The notes under the pieces: model-generated
The model's input: the letters and a program-made list of their open reading frames with translations, nothing else
Told to the model about the DNA's origin: nothing
Database searches by the model: none
Shown here: piece by piece, positions 12,493 through 26,300 of the stretch
Numbering within the stretch: position 1 is the first letter of the stretch
Layout of the letters: each line of letters begins with the position of its first letter
Origin: Physcomitrium patens
Lineage: Eukaryota; Streptophyta; Bryopsida; Funariales; Funariaceae
Length of the DNA stretch: 64,000 nt
NCBI RefSeq assembly: GCF_000002425.4
Contig: NC_037257.1
Coordinates: 16,234,733-16,298,732, forward strand
Direction of reading: 5' to 3'
Position numbers and translations under genes: made by a program

Positions 12493-14308
12493 CCTCACCC
12501 TAGGTCCATCCCTCATTGTTTTTTGAACATAATCAGCTGTTGAGAATGAATTCTCAGGTAATGACTCGAGCAAAATTGGGTCGTAAGCACCGCATTCATG
12601 TGAAGGTATGCCAAGCAGTTCGGAACCATCTTGTTCTAAGCTTGCATGTAGCGTAATTCAACTTGTGGGCTTAGCATTGTTTGGCTTTCATTGCTTAAGC
12701 AATATGGCTCTCAAATATAAACTTGTGCTGATCCTGAATCCCACACAATTTTCTACACATAAATTTACATTCAACGCCAAAGGATTTTTTTAAAGAAAAT
12801 AAATTAAATCAGTTTTTATTCAATTTTCAAGTCAATCAAATAGTTTCTTTTATGTTACAAATACTGTTAAACTGGTGTTTGTTTATTACTTGTTTGGAAG
12901 CAAGGAGTTTTTGTGCACCACCACTTTTGACTTTCACTCTACTTTGTATCAGTACTTACTCCATGTTTACATTTATATTTAAGAAATCATTGTTCAGAAT
13001 TTCGTTTGAAATATATAAAAAAAATTCTATTGCACATTTTGAAAACATGTCATATCTTAATGGTTAATACATTGTATACAAATTTAAATAGCAATTTTAT
13101 TATCATATTGTTTCATAGTTTGTGCATATATTTATATATATATAGGTATATAATTAAGTTTCATCTCAAAGACTTGTGCATTATATTGCATAGTTACCTT
13201 ACATAATTAGTATAGTATTTTTCAATGCAACAATTAATAGTAAATATAGATATAAATATAAATTAATTCTAAGTTGTGGAACAGAGAATCTTGTATCATT
13301 ATTTTTAAAATCAAAATTAAATGTTACCAGATTTTATTAATTATATATATACAAATACACAACTGAAGAGGTTTGTTTTAATTTTATGTTTTTTACTTAT
13401 CATATATTTTATGGTTTAATTGCATCAGACTTATATACTCATTTATAATACTAATGAGCACAATAAATAAGTAAACAAAGAAGACTTGCATTCAGAACTT
13501 GCATCAAATAAGACAACAAGAGCACTTTTTTGCAAAATAACGTATATTCAAGTCATGAATCGTAAGTACACAAAGTTGTAACCATTGCCCACAAATGCTC
13601 AATAATCACCAATCTCATCTTTGCCACTCTTCATGTCCCTCCACGAATGTGAAAATAAAATTGCAATGTGCTCCACGGTGAACGAAAGTGGATGAATTCT
13701 ATCCGCGTCCATGGGACCAGTAGCTTTTTCGTCCATCCGTTGGGTTCGGAGGGCCTCCCATGGCCGCGGGTGTGGCAGTCCAAGCCTCTCCTCGCAACGC
13801 ACACAGTCGCGGCGGGGTTGTGCCAATCCTCACTCACTCGGAGCTCCTCTTCATCCGCATCCTTCACGCCAATTCTGGTTTTGCTGTCGCATTTAAGCTA
13901 CAGCCAACGCATTCAGTACGAGTCGAGTGTTTGTGCAGAGGTGGGTTTTCGTCTTTTGTTGGGTTTTGAGGACGTGGGCCGACGAGGGTCACGAACAAGT
14001 TCGGAGAAAGATTTAGCGGTTTTGGGGGGGGGGGGGATTGTATTTCGGAATTGGAAGCTGTTTTTTGGATTCGGATTGAGGTTTTTGGTTTTCGATGCGA
14101 GGCTCAAGTGGAAATTGAGGCTGTGATTGGTGTGTGCTGGTATCGGTGGTTGTTAATTTCATAAGAATTCGTTTTGTGGGAATTGTCTTGGTTCGGAGTC
14201 AGGGAAGGGGTTTTGCTCATTTTGCTGTTTAATCGTGGGTCGCGCTAGTGAATTAGCGGTTGATCTTTTTTTCTTTTTTTATTGTGCTCTTTGGGAGCGG
14301 CGCAGGAA
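12493..14308. other. intergenic; AT-rich, then PAM68 promoter/5' leader
   Basis: Bases 12790-13560 are AT-rich with nothing recognisable. From about 13600 to 14300 the sequence is GC-richer and contains a G-run near 14026-14036. A GCGCAG just before the PAM68 ATG could be the acceptor of a 5' UTR intron. Overlapping short frames here look like chance. Confidence 0.4.
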
Positions 14309-15622
14309 ATGGCTATGGCTGCTGTCTTTCACACCAGTCTGCCAGTGTACTCTGCAGTTTCTGCTTCTCAGATATCTTCACACCATGGAGTAGAATCCAC
14401 TGCTGGCTCGCAGCTTGGGCCCGTCTCTTCCAGGCATAGGACTTCTTCTAGGTCAATCTCCAGAGCTGCGAGTCTGTCATGTGCTTCATCCCTCGGTGGC
14501 TCATCGCTTGCACCAGCATTGAAGCAAACCCGAAGAAGAAATTCTAGTTCATATGGTGGAGCTGTGTCCACGCGGTGCGAGTCATCCTCGGACGAATCCC
14601 CTCCCGAAAAGGTAAAGTACGGTTAATTCTTGTGGCGATTCGTCATTCAATTTACAGGCCTGAAAAACTAAAATATCTTCTCATGGATCAGATTTGGTGG
14701 TTTCTTCTGCCTTTCTCCGTCTGTCTACGTTTGGCAACATATCTGTAGGCACAAGGAACAGAAAAATCCTAGGCATGTTGCACTTTCTGTGTCATAATCA
14801 CAGTTATGAGTTTTGAGATCGCTGTTTCAAGCTCATAAGCGTGTAAACAATGTTATGACCTGCTGGCCAACTACTTGTGCTCGCTTCGTCATGTGCTCAC
14901 CTCTTGATATCACATAGTGCAGATCCCATTTGGTTACACCAGGAAGGATGTGATACTTATTGGAGTCGGCCTCACTGCTTTTGGCGTTGGCCTCAAGTAT
15001 GGTCTAGAGGTATCCTCTTTCCTTCTCCTCCAGGTCTACTATCATCATAGAAGCATGTTATGCAGGTATTATATTTCAAGCAATGTGCATTCCCTCTCAC
15101 AACATGCAAGCCATAGTAGTTCTACAATTCTGTCATGCGTTACTGCTGCTGGAAGATCTGGTGACAATACAGAGGATGCATATACCTTATCATCACGTTG
15201 GGTGCAGTTTTTTGGAGTGGATCCGCTGAGAGCTGGCAACGTTGTGCAAATAATCATGGTGGCGGGTCTCACAATTGGGTGGATTTCAAGCTACGTTTTC
15301 CGGGTGTCGAATAAGGATATGACCTATGCCAAACAGTTGAAGGATTACGAGAACAAAGTGATGGAGGTAACTCCTTTGATTGCACTCAGTGACTAAAATT
15401 TGTGATGCCTTTGATGATGAGCAGTTATATGAATTGATCAGTGAGTTGATGCCGCATATGAGTGTCTGTGAGGGTAAATAATAGGTCTCAAGGTGAGGTT
15501 GACTGGTTCTACAGAAACGATTGGAGGAGCTTCCAGAGGCTGAGCTCGAAACCATGCTTGCACAAGTTGAGGAGGAAAAGATCCGATTGCAACAAAGTCG
15601 AGAGAAAAGGGGATTGTTCTAG
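14309..15622 (+). CDS. PAM68: PAM68-type photosystem II assembly factor
   Basis: Exons 14309-14611, 14923-15009, 15208-15366 and 15515-15622, all phase 0, give 218 aa. That is close to the roughly 214 aa of Arabidopsis PAM68. Residues 1 to about 85 are Ser/Ala/Arg-rich and lack acidic clusters, as in a chloroplast transit peptide. The conserved DUF3464 region begins at IPFGYTRKDVILIG (102). Two membrane segments follow (about 109-128 and 139-161), then the hallmark FRVSNKDMTYAKQLKDYE and a charged C-terminal helix rich in Glu and Lys. The protein is known to act in the thylakoid membrane in early PSII assembly and D1/CP47 insertion. The ATG is the first in frame, after a probable UTR-intron acceptor. 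No defects were seen. Confidence 0.92.
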
Positions 15623-16887
15623 GTTTTGTTCATCAAGTCCTCTGAGTTTTGTTACACATGTAGTTGTTTGATTCAAAGGTGGAAGACAAATGTGTGGATT
15701 GAACAATTGACGCAGCTACGCATATGAATCATCTTTCAATCGAACTTACATGTAGCTTGTCTAGATTTTTTTAATTTCTAATTTTTAATCTTTTTTAGGG
15801 TTCTCAGAAGATCAACATCACTCAAAGTTCTCCACTTTCCAATATAAATTTATTACACATCATACCATCAGTTTTGTAGTGTATTATTTCTTCAGAGTGA
15901 TTTTTTAAAAATTTATTCTTTAGCGTTATACTTCTTCTACTGAAGGCGATTTGATGGATACAGAAAGAAACTTGGATTGCTGTGAAATTAGCAACTTCAA
16001 TAATGCTATGTTGTGTGCAATGTCTTCACATAAATCATCTTAAAATTTGTCTTCATTTCTTTTTACAGATTAACAAAATTTATAAAATCACACAAGATAT
16101 TTATTTTAAAATTATTCATCCATCTTTAATTTTTTGAATAATATTATTGCATTTTATTTTCGAAGATAAGCTTAAATGAATACCAAATTCATGTAAAGCT
16201 TCTCAAAAATTAAAATTGTTGATTCTTTCCCACAATTCTCATTTCTGGACCTCCATGGTTTGTTGAAAACATAATAACAAACTAAAAATATCATGAAAAA
16301 AAATTATATATATGTACCATCTAACTCAATTAAGTATTAATGCAATCTTATAAGCAGAGTTGTATACATGGAATTCATGCATAATCAATAGTTTTGCATA
16401 TGCAAACAAAACATTCAAAATTTTTTATGGTTAATGTTACCTTTAATTAAAAAAATCATATTATATTCATATTTGTACTCAATGTTTTTTTATTTATTTA
16501 AAGGTTTGTACATTTCTATAAAATCAATCTATTTTTTTCTATATATTAGTATGTTATGATTTGCTACCACTAAATATTTTTGATTTAATATGTTGGAACT
16601 TGATTGTCAAATTTTTTTGTGATGTTGCACTCAATAGAATACACAAAGAATTTACATTACTGTAAGATGTACAAGTCAATTTTTTTAAATCAATATTGTT
16701 TAGACTTATGCAAACCACCTGAAGCTTTCAATTTTTTTGGCAAACTTTCTATAACTGATAATCCAGTAGCAAAAAATTCTAAAAAATTAAATCACTGATT
16801 TTGCATGTAACCATAAAAAAATGTATGTAAAAAAGGTTAATCAAATGTAAAATAATGCACTGGCAAGGAGAAAAGCGTTTATGTAGA
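15623..16887. other. AT-rich intergenic region
   Basis: This covers the PAM68 3' flank followed by AT-rich DNA. I see no gene, long repeat or palindrome worth naming. Confidence 0.5.
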
Positions 16888-17600
16888 TTAATTCCCATAA
16901 GCATTATACACATGCTTCGGTATAGTAATTCCATTCACTCTTGTATAAAAACCAGCTCCTCCAACCCCTACAGCCATCTTCACATGTGTGCCGCTTTCGG
17001 CGCCGAATACATACTTGAGGTCCTCAGGATTGTGCTTGCCCAACATATATTGTTGTATGCATTGTGATACATCTGCAGTCTGGTTTAGGGTTGATTTAGG
17101 GTAGATAGGGTGCAGTCTAGCAATTTGAGTAAGCATCGGCTGACTTGTGGGTAGTGCATCCAGAAGTATCACCGACTCTGCGGATATATTGTCGTGTGTT
17201 GTGGTCTTCTAGATGCTTATGGGGCTAAATCTACTTGAGCCGGCTTTGCTAGTTAGGTCAAGCTCTTGAAAGCCACCGAAGAGTGACGTGATGCTTATAG
17301 CCCTGCGACTTCGAACCATAACAGCGATGGGGTTACGTACATACACTACAATATCATCAATGACTAGTTGGGTACTAGAATTCTGTAGGAATGAGTGATT
17401 TTTACGGTGCCAAGGTTTCCTTTGGCATCTGTCAGAAGACACTTATATATGACCTTGCAGTTCATCCAACATGCTTGGTATTCAGATGTTGTCAAGCTTA
17501 CGGTTTTGTGACTGCAACACTTAGTTGTTGTCCAACGAGATACAACCTTCACGATCAATCTCGTATTGTCCGTGTTTTTCAATTACTCTCGAAGAGTGAT
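16888..17600 (-). CDS. possible 3' part of an unrecognised gene
   Basis: A GC-richer island carries three minus-strand segments that can be spliced in phase. They are about 17600-17454, then 17382-17235, then 17177-16888 ending in TAA. The implied introns are about 71 and 57 bp, with GT-AG ends. The predicted C-terminus contains VIDDIVVYVRNP and ends ITIPKHVYNAYGN. The first segment has a Cys-rich patch. I recognise no family; VYVRNP is only faintly like LEA-2-type beta proteins. The 5' end is undefined. A hydrophobic open segment at 18357-18644 on the same strand may or may not belong to it. It could equally be a pseudogene or chance. Confidence 0.3.
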
Positions 17601-20393
17601 GCAAGGTTATAATTCTTGTGCTTTGTTGTAGGCGCAGGATTCGCTCTTATGCTACATTTCAGGTCTGTCCATAAGCGGAGTTGTCACTGAGTTTAACAGA
17701 TTCTCTGTGGGTTACGTAGTATTTGTCTCCTAGAATGTCATGGTGATGCTGGATTGTCTTCACTGATGAAAAAGGCTCCTGCAACACGCTTGCAACGAGT
17801 ATCTACCATGATTCACTAGGACTGAATTGCCTTTCTTCTGGGATGTATATCACGTCTATCTTACAGGGTTGTTGATGATCAATCGATTATGGTATGTCGT
17901 GATTACTTTGACGACCACAAAATTTGACTAGGACGAGCTGAGACCTTGTGGTATCCAACTGAAGTCTTGTGGTCATTCAGGCGGGTGATGTCAAGCATAG
18001 TTCACATGAGCCGGGCTGCGGCGCTTATTAATCTAGAAATTAGTCTTTTGCTCCTATCTAACGTCTGGCTTACCGCTGAATAATTACTTATACGTGAAAA
18101 TGAGTAATCTGCCCCATACCGAGTCTGCAGCAGTCTTCCCTTCCATGGAGGAACTACTGCCGCATAGGGCACAAATTCACGCTCACTAGAAGATGATGGA
18201 AATGTTCTCGGTTTTTTTCCTCCACATGTGCGAGCTATATCTAATCTTAACTGAATGTGAACCTGATAGGATTCTCCACAAGACCCCGTGGACCAATTGT
18301 TTTTAGAAAATTTAATGATGAATTAATCTGTACATGTTCTTGGTAATACCTGAAAATTACATCAATGAGCAACCTTGTTCTCGATAAAAAAAAACACTAT
18401 CACCCTGGTCGATACACCGTTGAAACCAATGAGCAGATGAACCCAGGATGTCATCCTGGTACAATTCATAGATGGCATTCATGAACGAAAAACTGGTCCG
18501 AAGGAGGATTAGGAAACTCATAATAACTGCAGTAAGAACGCCACTTCCATCTACTACATTATCAAAGCACAACTGCGTGTGATCTGTTGGAAATCTCAAC
18601 TTCCAAGCGGTCGGAAGAGGTGGAGGAGAAATTTTGTTCTTCAATCTCTTAGTCTCTCTGTTTTGTCTGTTGAAATTCCGAGTGTGGTGTATATTTCAGT
18701 ACTCTCCAGTGAGAACATTGGCATACAAATATTTTTCTTAGAGTTTCACTGAAAGAATTTCTCCTCCACCACTGAAGGCCGTTTGTCTTGAAATGTCATT
18801 CATCATCAATAAATCGGTGTTTGTCCCGTATTTCCAAATACATCCTGTAAAGTGAAAATAATCTCTTTGTTAAGTGAAACAACAATAATATTCATTTTTG
18901 TGATTGTCCTGTTAAGAGAAATAACAACAATATTCATTGTCATATTTGCCTCGTTGTTTTATTTACGTTGTTAATGATGGTTACTCTTGTTATTATTGAC
19001 AAGCCCAAACTACTTACTTATAGCTGACTAACAATTTTGTCATTGCTCTAATCTTTAAAACTTTTTTTAACAAATGATGCTTGAAAATAATCACTTAATT
19101 TTTAAAAATCATTACATATCATGTGTATTTTTTATACGAATACATATTTAAATTCTTTGTAGAAAAAGAAAAGAAAAAGAAAGCATCAAACAAGGTGAAT
19201 GAAGTCTTTATAAGACTCTACAAGGTTGCATCAAATTAAGTGAATAGAGCCTCAAAAAATAAATCCTAAAGTAACATAAAACCATAATAAGTTGCCACAA
19301 TGTATTCTCTAAAACAATAAATCTTCTTGCCATGAGAGCCAATTTATCATTGTATCCTTTTCAAAGATACTTGGAAATAACATTATACAACAATTCCTTG
19401 TAGAAAAGAGAAGAAAGAGAGGATTCCAAGGAAACAATGGGAGGCAAAGTCCTTGACTTTCTACCGTAGCAGCACTGCATGAGTTCTTACTAAACAACCC
19501 ACAAATCAATTTTTTACTCCATTATAGTGTACTAGCGAAAACTTGTGACATTGGGCAAGGAAAAGTTATTTACAGATAATAAACTGGAGGTCTTTTTGCA
19601 GGTTACATAAGACTTGCTGATTAACAATTTCTTTGATTTCAGTTAATGAGAAGACTTCTTTATCTCTTTGTCTTATACCGAAGCTTTCTAGGTAATAAAT
19701 TGGAGAGCTTTCTGGAGGTCTTTCTGCCAGTTAACGATTTCTTTGATTTCGGTCAATGAGAAGGCTTATTTATGTGTTTCTAAAAACCCCTCAAGCCTCA
19801 CACCCAAGTAGAATTCAAAAACCCAGAAAAAAAACAAACAAACAAACAAATAAACAAACAAACAGGAATAGCAAAGAGAAATGGGGATGAGAGCGAAGCA
19901 TTCCGTAGGCATCATCGCGGCACTGGTCAAGGGCTGATGCGGAATCCGCGAGGAATTCCTCGCCATCCGCAGCAACATCAAAGCAACACCATCGTCGTCG
20001 TCGCTGACTGTGCTCCTGCTTCTTCTTCTTCTTCCGCACATTTCCTCTCGCAAAGCCACGCAGTTTCTGCGTCTGCTTCGTCCTCGTTGGGTAAAGTGTA
20101 GTCGTGATTGGCGACTTGTCATGTGTTGGCAGAATTTGGAATTTCGAGGCCGAGGGCCGCGCTTGGGAAGCGGTCGTGAGAGTGAGCGTGTGAAGGTTTG
20201 TGCACAAGAGCTTGGATGGGATTTCGGTTCCTGGGTTTGGATGAATCGGGCGCTGGTGATTCGGTTGGGCGTCCAGGGATTGGTGAGCGGCACAGCGGGA
20301 GCTGGAGCTGGGGATTGTTTGGGGGATCGGTGATTGAGATTCGAGTTGGGATTGAGAGAATTGAGCGAGTGGAGGGAATCGGCGACGAGAGCG
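17601..20393. other. intergenic region upstream of ABA3
   Basis: Bases 17600-18880 are moderately GC-rich without a nameable gene, and 18880-19500 are AT-rich. Two similar copies of a short sentence (TTTCTTTGATTTC.GT.AATGAGAAG) at 19629-19655 and 19738-19763 form a small direct repeat. An (AAAC)n run lies at 19830-19863. From about 19880 a GC-rich promoter/5' UTR region leads into ABA3. A minus-strand open frame of 308 codons across 19815-20741 is low in complexity and overlaps the ABA3 first exon. Confidence 0.4.
19830..19863. repeat. (AAAC)n microsatellite
   Basis: The tetranucleotide AAAC is repeated with one AAAT interruption. Confidence 0.9.
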
Positions 20394-23300
20394 ATGTGGG
20401 GGTTTTCGTGGAGAGATAAAGTTGTGGAGATTTACATGGCTCTGGTGCCTATCCTCAATTGGTCTTTTACGCTGAGCTTCTTTCACGCTTCGCCAGTTTG
20501 GAAGCGACTGGGGTCGCATGCGGTGGCGAGTGAGAGTGAGAGCGAGGCGAGACGAGGTGAGGCGGTGGAGCAAGCGAGTGGCGTGAGCGATGAGAAGCGT
20601 GTGTTTCTGGAAATTTTTGGAGAGGTCTATGGGTACCCCGAGAGCTCCTGTCCTATCGACAAACTGCGGGCTACTGAATTCGCTAGATTGAATGGTATGC
20701 AACATGAAGCTGACTCCAATGTTAGTTCGGGTCGACCGCATTTGGCAATTTTTAAAGCTCTAATCTCGATCGAAATTCCGTTATTAAAAATAATCTTCCC
20801 GTGCAACCCAGGTGTCATTTCGGACGATTTTCAATTTAATGTGTAAGAGCATTCAGGGGTCTAAGATATGACAAGCGGGTCGGGGTTGTGGTAACTTTTT
20901 CAGGTGTTGTGTACGTCGATCACGCAGGAGCTACATTGCACGCTAATTCCCAATTGAAGGCAGCACTAGACGACTTTTCGTCTAATCTCTATGGCAATCC
21001 TCGTATCCTCTGCAAATGTACATTTGAGTACTTTTATTCGTGCATTGGAACTGCTGGCTAGCCGCTCAAGTTATTAGGGGAGGGATGTGTTGAGCATTTA
21101 TTGTCGTAAGAATTTGCGTGTACTTGCTAACGAGATAGGGACTAAAAAGTTGATTTTTGAAATTTGAAAGGATTTTTGATGGTGAATCCTTGAGTGAAAA
21201 GCATTAGATAGTCAAAGTGATAGCAGCATGCGATCGTCGGATGCTGTGGAGACCGTGCGCCAGCAGGTCAGTGTCTTCTCGCTAACGTGGAATTCATGAA
21301 CTGTCATTTCTTTGACCCCGCTCGAAATAGTGTTTTAATGTTCTACTTTGTAACCTCTGTTTTGTAATCATCACATGCAAATAGCTCAAATTATATGACA
21401 GAAGAGCAAAGTTCTCCCAAATTATGATGTAATTGGTTCACGATGTTTGAAACTCTTGACGGAAGGTTTAGGGCTTAGAGTATGGTTTTCTGGTGATGAC
21501 CTCGTACGTGGCAGTTTGAAAGTTGTTTGAGGAGTTTTGTTCGCAATTTGACTGCTCTCAAAGTGCTTTAGGCTTTCGGATTAGGACATTGCTCTAATCT
21601 ACGCAATTCCTGAATTTCGTAACAGGTTTTAGAATTCTGCAATGCTCCTTCTGGAGAGTATGTATGTGTTTTCACGTCAGGTGCGACATCAGCGCTGAAG
21701 CTTGTTGGAGAGACTTTCCCTTGGAGCCCAGAAAGCGAATATTGGTATACTTTGGAGAATCACAACAGTGTCCTTGGAATCCGAGAGTATCCTTTTAGAG
21801 TTTTAATTCTCAGTACTTAGTATTAAATTGACGTTGTCATGTTTTTGAGTTTCTTTTGTAAGGATTTAGAGCTTATTATGAGGTTTATGAGAAAGCAAAT
21901 TATTCGACAGTAGTGCTGAGATGTCTCGTCCTGTATCTCTAACTTCAGCGTTTTTCGACCTTGCTATTCTCTCACCCTGGGAAGTTGTCATATTTAACTT
22001 TTACGATTTTCCATGGAATGTACCTACTGGTTTTGGTTTTGGACATTTTGTATCGTGTTATGCCTTCACAATAGCAGATATGCTCTCGAGAAAGATGTGG
22101 CCGTAACTGCGGTGGAAATCGAAGCAGCACAAACAAATTCGTCGGACTCAGAGGTGGATTTTAGTTTTACACCTAGAACCTTGGAGCAACGAGCACGTGC
22201 TTCTAGTCATCAAAGAAATAATCCTGCAGGTACAAAGAGCACCGTTGCCTTTTCAATTTTCGTCCATACTTTTGGAATAGTAGTATTTCTGCAGGTTGGC
22301 AGTTATTCAAGAGCTTGATATTCCTTTATTACATGGTGGTGAACAGAAGAATCAATAAATCTGTTCGCTTTTCCTCTGGAGTGTAACTTCTCTGGAGCGA
22401 AGTTCGATTTGAATCTTGTCAAGTATGTCCAAGATGCTAGACATGTGAGCAGCTCTTCCAGGTACTAATCCTCTAGCCATGGTTATTTGAATGTCAGGGC
22501 TTTTAAAGGAGTGTAGTCGAAATACGTTTGCTTTTTTTTCAATTTGAGTGTAGTGTGTAGATACTGTTCCAATGCTTATCTTTCTGCTCCAGGTATCCGT
22601 CCTTGTTTAAGGTTATTCAAGAATACTCATCTGATTTTATTCATGTAGTGTTTTCCTTGATATCAGCTATTTAATTGTATTGTTTGTAATTCTGCTTCTT
22701 GAGTATTGCACAGTATTTGTAAGTACAGAAGCCGTTTTTGTACAGAGGGAGATGGATGGTCCTTTTGGATGCCGCCAAGGGTTGTGGAACCGCACCTCCA
22801 GATTTGTCACGATTTCCAGCAGACTTTGTGGCCATTTCTTTCTACAAGGTTAATATTCAGACTCTTGAAAAAGCCCTTCTAAGCTGTGCTTTGTAAAATA
22901 TCAACGCCATTACCAAGTTGTTTCCTTTGTTCATAATGTTCAGTACTCATACAGTGACTTACTTGACTAGGGTTTCTTTTACAAGGGCCCAAGTTTCATT
23001 TATGAACTTACATAATTAAGAGGAGGTTCTTAAATACTTTGCTCATAAACTTCTCTTGTTTTGATGTATTGATTGCAGATTTTTGGATATCCAACAGGCC
23101 TTGGTGCTTTGCTTATTCGAAGAGGTTACAAACTTTCGGTGTACTTTGCTTTGCTGTGAGAGATTCTTGTATAATTGCAACACATTCTTATAAGCTTACC
23201 TTAGATATTTGGGAAGTCTTTGTTGCTTTCTTGTTTACAATGCTTGTGATATTATTAGGAGGATATTAATTCTTCTTTAGAACTGATTTATACCCGCATT

Positions 23301-26300
23301 TTATGTGGGATGGGTTCCATCAGATGCAGCTTCCTTGTTGAAGAAGAAATACTTTGGAGGAGGTAAGCGTGCTATTAAAACCGTGGAAGTTGTTTTACAT
23401 GCTCTTAGAAGGGGGTCTTCAATTTAGGTCAAAGAAAAAATTCATTTTCTAAGGTAGAAACTCATTATGGCATGCCAGATTGGCATATTTGACTTCTCTC
23501 CCTTCCAGTCTAGACATCTCATCGTAGACTTCGATCTGGTTTGCAGGCACAGTGGCCATGTCTATAGCTGATGCAGATGTGATGCGTAAACGAGATCGCG
23601 TGGAACAGTGGCTTGAGGATGGAACTACCTCATTCCTTGGAATTTCTGCACTTCGCCATGGTTTTGCATTAATCAACCGGATCCATTTGCCAAACCTGAA
23701 CATGTATGAATGCCTGATCATCGCATGAGAAGCGGACGTTGCATATTGCAACATTTAAACTGTCTAATATATATATAGATGTGTGTGTGTGTGTGTGTGT
23801 GTGTGTTGTATTTCTAATTTAACCTTTTTGTTCTATCTCTCTCCCTCTCTCTCTTTCATTTGTCTGGGGTTCAGGTCATGAACTGATGTGTAACTACTGC
23901 ATGTTACTTCTCTAAAATTCAAGAACCATGGTTTGACTTATTACGAAGATGTTCGAATGCAGAATATCTTACCAGCTAGGGTATTCACTTTCGATCATCT
24001 CGAAATTTATGAGTTCGATCAACTCACAATTTTCGGTTACAGTATCTGCTTAAAATTTTAGGTAACTTTGTGATGAAGTCTAAAGGGCCATATAGGCTTG
24101 GTCGTCTTTTGACATGAAATGTTTGGCAGGCATACAGGGGCATTAACCAAGTATTTTGCAAATACATTAGCCGGCTTAAAGCATGAGAATGAAGTTACTG
24201 TTTGCGTTCTTCATGGAAATCATGACCTTGACCGTGTGGTAACGATTTCAAACCCTAAACTTCTTGCTTTTTCTAATTTTCTCTACTGAGTGGTAGGTAG
24301 ATATTTTTTAATTCAGTTCACTCAAATAGTGGTTGTTCTCAACCATTTCTGTTATGCTTTACTAGTTCATAGTATCTGACACGAAATCATTGATGTTCAA
24401 GTAAGTGATGTACCTTCACAAGTGAAAGACCAAGTGTAGAGTATGATAATCGCCTGTTTTGATGACTTGTTGACTATTATGTTATTTTCTTTTGCACAGA
24501 GTGCGCATATCCAGAATCTCTATTTCTGCATAACTTCGTTGCTGATTAGGAAAGGTTTGATTCGTTTTTTGACAACTGCTTTGACAACACACAGAAATAT
24601 TGGGGTCAAGATTGCAATCAAGGACCTATTGTGACTTTTAATCTCAAGCGAGCAGATGGATCATGGGTAGGCCATCGTGAAGTGGAGAAACTTGCTGCAC
24701 TTGAAAATATTCAGCTACGGGTATGGCTCATTTAAAAGAAAATAGATCTTTTTCTAGATCGCAAATTTTTGCACTGCAGCCACTTACCTTCCATTTGCCG
24801 AACTACCAGTATTTGCACGAATCTGTAGTTCCTGGTTTACTGTGCGTTCTGTTACTGGTGTTGATCTCAACTAATTTTATCCTCAAACCTTTTTCTCGTA
24901 TTTTATCTATTTTTTGCAGACTGGCTGTTTCTGCAATCCAGGTGCTTGTGCAAAATACTTGGGGCTCTCACAAGAGGACCTTGTGGCTAATTTTGAGGTA
25001 CATAAGTGCCGAGTATTATAAGTCTTCTAGTGAAAACATAAGTGTTGCCTTTTGACAGTGTTCTAGGAAGGCATGGAAGTTTAGTCCACAGTAATATTCT
25101 GGTAGTGTTCACAACGCATTCCAAACTGATGTTCTTGTAATGACATGAATTCTACACTGATGATGCAGTCTGGACACGTATGCTGGGATGATCAAGATGT
25201 AATTCACGGTCGACCTACTGGAGCTGTACGGGTTTCCTTTGGATACATGTCTACGTTTGAGGATTGCTGGGTGAGTATTAACCAATAAGATTATTATGAT
25301 GAAGTCTCACCAGAATAAGAATAGAGCTGATGCCCTTGTCATCCTATTCGATCTATCTGCCCTCTTGTCATGTAGCTGACAGATTTAACCGACCACTTTT
25401 TATACTTTGAAATTTCAATTTTGAATAGTATATATATATTTTTATTTAAGGAATATTTTTCTGTTGCATTGCAGGTGGTAATCAAGTTCATCGTGAAGTA
25501 TTTTGTGGAAATTAATAATGAATATAGAACAATTGGAGTGAAGACATCAAACTGTATCTCCCCTTCTTTGGCTATTGGTAGTTCTGCTGATTCAGGTTCA
25601 AATTCAGCCCCCTTTCTCGTTACTTTTACAGCATTTTTTATGGAATTGGATAGACCTAAAGCAATATATTGGGGTACTTCAACATTCTGACAGCACCCAA
25701 TTTATATCCGGCTTGTTTTTCTCATTTCGATTAAGTTCAAACGATTTTTCATCGGTTTTGTCTATGAAAGTATTGGTAGCTTCATCGACAGTTGAAACTG
25801 ATTATTGTCGTTGTATTCTCACAAGATTAAATGTAGAAATAATGGCTCCACTTACTGTCTTTTTACCTGTCCTTATGAGAGGGTCTTCTGTGGATCTTTC
25901 ATGTTGTTGTACAAGGTGGGCTTGCGCTTTGGGTCCTTCTAAATTTCGGCTGTAGCACGACAGTTTCTTTTCTGTATTTTGAAATCTAATACATAGGAGA
26001 TGCAATAGGTGTAAGGGTGAAAGATCACAATCTGAAGTGTATCCCTACCAATGGTGATAAGAATGATAGTCTGGGGCTGGACACAAAAATTAAAGTGGAA
26101 AATCTGGTGATATATCCAATTAAGTCTTGCGGCGGATTCAGCGCAAATGTTTGGCCACTCAGTGACTGCGGTGAGTTATGGTTATTATCCAACAATTTAT
26201 TTTATTTTATTTTACTGTGTTTTGACATTGTTGAGAAGTAGCTTTCATTAACGATCGATTTCAACTTTTGTGAATTAATTGGCTTGGTTTGAACACCCTG

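Noticed and set aside
19815-20741. 308-codon minus-strand open frame overlapping ABA3 exon 1
   Set aside because: It is low-complexity (Arg/Ser/His/Pro-rich), has no domain and runs antisense to a clearly real exon. GC-rich exon antisense frames of this kind are expected by chance.
22594-22650. possible extra ABA3 exon (reads RYPSLFKVIQEYSS)
   Set aside because: It has a plausible acceptor, but including it does not rejoin cleanly with the next exon, and plant ABA3 proteins pass directly to the RWMVLLDAAKG part. The simpler junction 22461/22746 is in phase.
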